64,000 bases of DNA from positions 322,687-386,686 of the forward strand of contig NW_019091520.1 of the NCBI RefSeq assembly GCF_001949145.1, given 5' to 3'. A model generated the notes under the pieces. The model made no database searches, had not been told where the DNA came from, and saw only the letters and a program-made list of their open reading frames with translations. This DNA comes from Acanthaster planci. Its lineage: Eukaryota > Echinodermata > Asteroidea > Valvatida > Acanthasteridae. A program made the translations under genes and the position numbers. Positions 59,201 to 64,000 of the stretch are shown here, in pieces (positions within the stretch are counted from its first letter, which is position 1; every line of letters begins with the position of its first letter).

Positions 59201-60748
59201 TAACATTGGCTGGATCTAATTGGAGCAGGTTAAATGTGGTTTAAATTTTAAAACTAGCCTCGTCCCTTGCCAGCGAGACTGTCTTCAACCAAACGTACAC
59301 ACACAGTGACGTTCGGGGCATGCAGCTTTCAAATGATTGAAATGAAACATTTCTCTTGTACCTTCTGTCCTTACCATAAATAAAGATACGCGACGTAGTC
59401 TTTGTCAAGGACTTCATTTGAACCATGGACCTGTTAACTAATAAATCCATATTTATGTACGCATGCGCATTAATTGCCATGCTGGCTAATACCGTAGTTT
59501 TATAGCTTTCCTTCGGTGCTCATGTTCATATTCTCTCAGATTCTCCACAGTTGCTTAAAAAAGAAATCATAATATATTTGTAACGCTGACTTTAAAGGAT
59601 TTTGTGATGTACAAAGTAAGGAAATCCGATTAGCTTTATGCCTAACACAAACGAATGAGGTCATTTAAAGAATAATCAAGGCTCCTCTGTGAGCCTGCAA
59701 TTAATAACCGTGTATTTCTGGGTATACTAATAGAAATAACTTTTGAAGCAAGATATGGGACGGAGAGAACCCTACCCCATTTGCGTTGGTCATAATTGTT
59801 TTATACTGGAATCTCAGGAACACTTTTCAGACATCTAGGGGGGAGATGTTAGTTAACTATAGTTTAGAGTATCTATATAAGGTTTGGACATGTAGGGGGT
59901 AACCCCCCTATCCCATACCTTGCTGGATATAATAATGTGCTGTGCAAATGCACCGATAAGCTCTTTTCGCACTCCCGGTTTGTTCAGGCTTCACTTCTGC
60001 GATACAAAGCGCTTGATTGTACGTCAGAAATACATTTGTGGTGAATTGACATATCTTCTGCCACCAAGGAATAATACTGATCAAGTTTGGCTGTGGCAAA
60101 ACAGTCCTCTGTACTTAGAATTTTAAAAGGTCAACACGACCAAGATTGACAGAGTTGAGCCCAAACTTTGGAAAACCCTATCGGCCCGCGATTTAGCTTA
60201 CATAAAATTGTACATGTTACCCCCTCACTGTTTTTCGGATTGCTTTTAAGCTCATATAGAAAGGAGCCTTGCTGATTTATATCCACCTCCGGCACTTTGG
60301 ATGAAAGAACATTTGAGGTCTTTCCCCTGTACTCCTTTAAACCATTTAGACAACAAAGCAAAAGTTATGATGGTTTTAGGTGGTTTTTGGAGGGAAAAAT
60401 GAGCATTTCTGCAGCACCTAAAAGAAAATGGCGTTAAATTTGCACCTTAAAACATACGCTTATTATCTCCATGCATGGTCATTTATAGGCTTCTCTGCGT
60501 AATTGTAAACTGAAAAAGAAAAAGTCCGTTACACGAGTCAACAATTCTACATACAGTTAAATATGAAATGTTCCACTCTCCCGGCGAGATACACCCCTGA
60601 TTGTAAAATTTATCTTGCCCACATTTCAGGTTGGATATTCGACCAGACTGGAAGCTATGACAAGGCTTTTATCGTATTCGGTTTCATCTTGCTTCTGCCG
60701 TTGGCGTCGCTGTTGGTGGAAAAGCTACTCAGCCGACGGAAGGCGTGA
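56284..60748 (+). CDS. Monocarboxylate-transporter-like protein (SLC16 family, MFS)
   Basis: Exons 56284-56482, 57343-57486, 57877-58722 and 60630-60748 (TGA), all introns phase 1; 435 residues, near the usual 420-500 for the family. About 12 hydrophobic segments fall into two halves separated by a hydrophilic loop (about residues 190-240, rich in P, E, S and K), as in MFS transporters. The conserved fifth-segment motif of SLC16 is present as RYFTTNYATVNGIATTG. The N-terminal family motif, normally an acidic residue followed by GGWGW, is only partly kept as NKGWYAV, so the substrate cannot be inferred; many SLC16 members carry lactate-like acids, others amino acids, creatine or thyroid hormone. 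The chosen ATG directly follows an acceptor-like CAG (56280-56282), suggesting a non-coding first exon upstream. A decayed copy of its last exon lies 9 kb upstream. Orthology within SLC16 is not resolved. Confidence 0.88.
58997..59146. mobile_element. Foldback MITE family B, copy 2
   Basis: It has the same ends (TCACAATAGTGCGCCACCAG and GGGGGCGTACTATTGTGAAG) and the same inner motif AAATTTCGCGCGATGTGATT as the copy at 14701-14873. It lies in intron 3 of the transporter gene. Confidence 0.7.
59743..59908 (-). mobile_element. Dispersed repeat family C, copy 2 (inverted)
   Basis: In reverse complement it reads AACATGTCC.., AGATGTCTGAAAAGTGTTCC and TTCTCTCCGTCCCATATCTT, matching 50930-51120. It lies in transporter intron 3. 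Confidence 0.6.
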
Positions 60749-61446
60749 CCACAACCACATCTAACTGAAGAGTTACTTTCTTTTCAACTCCATTCAAATA
60801 TAAACCATTGGCTGTGCAACCATGGAGGACGAACACAGGAGTTACAACTCTGGCCGTCAAAGTTCTCGACGATCATCGCCGCCCGGCCGGATGAACAATT
60901 ATAGTAAATATTCCAAAAAATGCCTGATTACTGCCTGCAGCTTAGCCGGACAAGTGGGGCCAGTAATATCAAAGCAATATTAGCGGTGTTTTCTTTTCAA
61001 TTACATGCAACCACGCGCACAGCTTATCGCAGTGTATTTTTTTTAAGATTTTGATCCGTGGAGGAAGGACACAGGAGTTTGAACTGCCCGGCTTGCTGGC
61101 ACTGTATGTCCATAGCCAGAGCGCGGCGATTGCTTGCCACACACCACCTGTTTCCATGTGCCGCATGATAATCGCCACAATTAGTCGCTGGTAATCTTAA
61201 TCCTTAAAACGTTGTGTACTGTAGTATAGGCAGTTGAATATTCATGCATCGTTGGTGCTTGGTACGATCTGACATCAGATTTAACGCTTGCGCAGTAGCT
61301 TTTATTAGGCTGTGTTCCCGAAGTGTTCATGTGCAGTTATTACCCTAAACATCGAACGCTTTCTTCTGTACCTACTTTTGGAATAAATTACCAAGTTGTT
61401 TATGAGATTTGTGTTTTGTTTGAATCATTTTCATTACAGAATTTAC

Positions 61447-62117
61447 NNNNNNNNNNNNNNNNNNNNNNNNNNNNNNNNNNNNNNNNNNNNNNNNNNNNNN
61501 NNNNNNNNNNNNNNNNNNNNNNNNNNNNNNNNNNNNNNNNNNNNNNNNNNNNNNNNNNNNNNNNNNNNNNNNNNNNNNNNNNNNNNNNNNNNNNNNNNNN
61601 NNNNNNNNNNNNNNNNNNNNNNNNNNNNNNNNNNNNNNNNNNNNNNNNNNNNNNNNNNNNNNNNNNNNNNNNNNNNNNNNNNNNNNNNNNNNNNNNNNNN
61701 NNNNNNNNNNNNNNNNNNNNNNNNNNNNNNNNNNNNNNNNNNNNNNNNNNNNNNNNNNNNNNNNNNNNNNNNNNNNNNNNNNNNNNNNNNNNNNNNNNNN
61801 NNNNNNNNNNNNNNNNNNNNNNNNNNNNNNNNNNNNNNNNNNNNNNNNNNNNNNNNNNNNNNNNNNNNNNNNNNNNNNNNNNNNNNNNNNNNNNNNNNNN
61901 NNNNNNNNNNNNNNNNNNNNNNNNNNNNNNNNNNNNNNNNNNNNNNNNNNNNNNNNNNNNNNNNNNNNNNNNNNNNNNNNNNNNNNNNNNNNNNNNNNNN
62001 NNNNNNNNNNNNNNNNNNNNNNNNNNNNNNNNNNNNNNNNNNNNNNNNNNNNNNNNNNNNNNNNNNNNNNNNNNNNNNNNNNNNNNNNNNNNNNNNNNNN
62101 NNNNNNNNNNNNNNNNN
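61447..62117. other. Assembly gap (671 N)
   Basis: A run of N; frames across it are artefacts. Confidence 0.99.
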
Positions 62118-63261
62118 GACCCATCGACTGCAGGTAGGTAAATCTTTGCAACGTAGGCCTACAATCTCGGTTTCGAATCACGTATAATCACGGGGAGTGA
62201 AAACAAACGCGCGGGAACAAGGAGTCCTCGGTACGATATCGCAGGACGTGAAAGGTCGTTAATGAAATTCGTTTTTCGGAATTACTCTCCCAAAAATATC
62301 GAATGTAATAGGACGGCCCAATGTAACATCCCCTTAGGAAGACCGGCCGCGAGGGTTCCAGAAGCTTGCTGCGTTCCTATTTACTTCCAGGCTCTGCGTC
62401 CTCCACACTGCCCACAATCTACAACAAAATTAGCGCGTAGTGCTACCTAGGCTGGTTCTCCGTCCCGTCCGTAGTCTTCATTTGTCTTACAGACGTCCTC
62501 CCAACACAGCAACCGGTAGCAGGCAATTAGTGCAGGTTTTATGTAAATGAGAAACGACGCCAGCTCAATGCGCCGGTCAAGCAGAAGCTCGTTTTCATCC
62601 TCGTTACTCCATTATTGTTCATTTATCTAAAATTTAATATTTATTGAAAAATAAATTACCACGTAATCAACAGAGGCGTAGTAAAGATGGATACTTGTGT
62701 TTTTATAGTAACAGAAAACGTTTAGGCAATATTCACTAGATAATCCAGACACTTCTTCCTCCGAAATTCTGCCAGACAAAAAATGTTTCCTTGGCTGCAA
62801 AATACTGCTCTTTAAAGGCTGGAGATGGGAGAGTGGTAGCCGCATGCGCACGAGCGTGAGGTAAAAAGCAAAGATTGGTAAAAGGACTGCTCGTCACATC
62901 AATTTAAATGCACGTCACGTCTCAAGCGCTCGTGCGCGTTTCATGCATACGCGTAGGCGTCCACGTAACGGGACAATCATGCGTCCCCTCAAATTCTACT
63001 TATGGTGTGGGCTGCAGCTAAAGTATAACTGATCACCTGTCTTTTGGCGATACATTTCGAATCCTTGGTTATCTTGATGAAATTTGGATGAACGAATAAT
63101 GTGTAGTGACAATATTTTCAGCAGTGAGGAAGAAAAAGAAAAAAAAATATCGGATTGATAACCGCCCCTTGTTTCACGATTGAGTGAGCTCGTGCACCTG
63201 GCAGAAATTTCATGCTTTGCACGTCGTTTTTAATAGCTGTGACGTAATCCTTTCTGTGCAG

Positions 63262-63330
63262 GGTCATCAGCCCTGCTCAGCGCCCTGTTCGGATACCGGG
63301 TGACGGAGAACGTTGTCCATCATTTTTTTG
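63262..63330 (+). pseudogene. Possible fragment of another transporter exon 2
   Basis: After a good acceptor (TTTCTGTGCAG, 63251-63261) the reading with the same phase as transporter exon 2 gives GSSALLSALFGYRVTENV. It resembles in layout the GPLSRPLEVLFGTRIVVTV of the intact gene. Similarity then stops. The preceding exon could lie in the N gap 61447-62117. Support is weak. Confidence 0.25.
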
Positions 63331-63370
63331 TGGCCCGGGAACATCGCAAGTTCCCTCGATACGTGAATGN

Positions 63371-63413
63371 GGGGGGGGGGGGGTTCTCTCCGTCTCATAC
63401 CTTGCTGCATATG
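63371..63413 (+). mobile_element. Dispersed repeat family C, right-end fragment
   Basis: A G run followed by TTCTCTCCGTCTCATACCTTG and CTGCATATG matches the right end of 50930-51120. A single N at 63370 immediately precedes the G run, as expected of unresolved homopolymer length. Confidence 0.6.
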
Positions 63414-63539
63414 TGAATGATACATACGCGCTTGTAGCATATCACGTGATCAATTTGCGACCAATAAAAATCCACTAACTATGACCACGGCATAACAAAA
63501 TTGTTTGACACAGGTTTCCAATTGTGTTAGTAGCTTCTC

Positions 63540-64000
63540 TGCTGACAGCTTTGTTACTTGACATATTGCATCAATTGGTGCCTAAATTGTCACTGTGTTA
63601 CAAAATTATGCACGTTGGACGTCTCCGTGCAGTATCGGTGTAGCTGTACCCAGAATGGCTTGTACATTTCAAGGAAAACTGTTTGGTGGTACATCCATGT
63701 ACATGTGGCAAAAAAAGACTATTTGTTGTAGTTCTGTAATTGAGAATGTGAAGGTAAACAGCATTATTCCCAGACGGTTTGGAAGAAATTTCCAAACAAC
63801 AATGCTGTTTTAAAATCAAATGTAATTATGATCTGAGAAAAACAAGCCAAAGCACACAAAATGTAATGTACTGCAGTTTAGATACTGGAATTTTATTCTA
63901 CTTAATTCGTTTTTCTCCAGCTCCGAGTTTAAAATTCTTCAAAAGCACTTGTACAACAACCAAAACCAACACATAAGAGGAAGCTGACATCCTGCTAGTA
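63540..64000. repeat. Duplicated segment, right copy (runs off window)
   Basis: Matches 49950-50426 collinearly up to the window end (GCTGACATCCTGCTAGTA against GCTGACATCCTGCTGGTA), so the homology very likely continues beyond base 64000. Confidence 0.8.

Larger units (their letters stand above)
60749..63539. other. Downstream spacer with N gap
   Basis: It contains the transporter 3' UTR, an N gap (61447-62117) and the weak exon-2-like fragment at 63262. A 53-codon open frame at 60822-60983 starts with a good context (AACCATGG), but part of it recurs at about 61059, so I do not call a gene. From 62.1 to 63.2 kb I see nothing further. Confidence 0.5.

Noticed and set aside
60822-60983. 53-codon open frame with good start context after the transporter stop
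   Set aside because: Its first part recurs in degraded form at about 61059, and there is no splice or homology support.

Overview
This is eukaryotic (animal) draft-assembly DNA. Genes are cut into many short exons with GT..AG introns, there are two runs of N (18166-18166+860 and 61447-62117) plus two single Ns, and the introns and spacers are full of small foldback elements and TACATGTA/AGGCCTAC-rich sequence. I see no operons, ribosome binding sites, CRISPR array, tRNA or rRNA. The gene content and sequence texture suggest a marine invertebrate deuterostome (cephalochordate, echinoderm or hemichordate); I cannot choose between these by eye.

Four protein genes can be assembled exon by exon, with reading phase preserved across every join. 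(1) 2704-14646, + strand: the last 13 exons of HPS6, a subunit of the BLOC-2 complex that makes lysosome-related organelles; its N-terminal exons lie upstream or were not recognised. (2) 19781-31871, - strand: XRCC1, the scaffold of single-strand-break and base-excision repair, 14 exons covering 644 residues; the last ~45 residues are missing and may lie in the N gap. (3) 34756-48808, + strand: HAUS5, a subunit of the augmin complex that branches spindle microtubules, 16 exons, complete, 683 residues. (4) 56284-60748, + strand: a monocarboxylate-transporter-like (SLC16, major facilitator) protein, 4 exons, 435 residues. HPS6 and XRCC1 converge. XRCC1 and HAUS5 diverge from a 2.9 kb spacer. The four genes have no common pathway; their order is of interest for gene linkage rather than as a system.

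The rest is repeats and relics: a decayed hAT-like transposase on the - strand (15487-16290); several MITE-like families with copies in more than one gene; a decayed copy of the transporter's last exon (51634-51786) and a segment repeated at about 50.0 and 63.6 kb, which together suggest a duplicated transporter locus; a 1 kb direct duplication in XRCC1 intron 1 whose junction is a single N, so possibly two alleles joined by the assembler; and, in HAUS5 intron 15, a 12-bp minisatellite in which nearly every unit contains TGACTCA, the AP-1 core, and an E-box.

I found no convincing new multi-gene system. The observations I would check first are the TGACTCA array, the intron-rich structure of HPS6, the orphan exon-like segment at 20198-20308, and the duplication with N at its junction.
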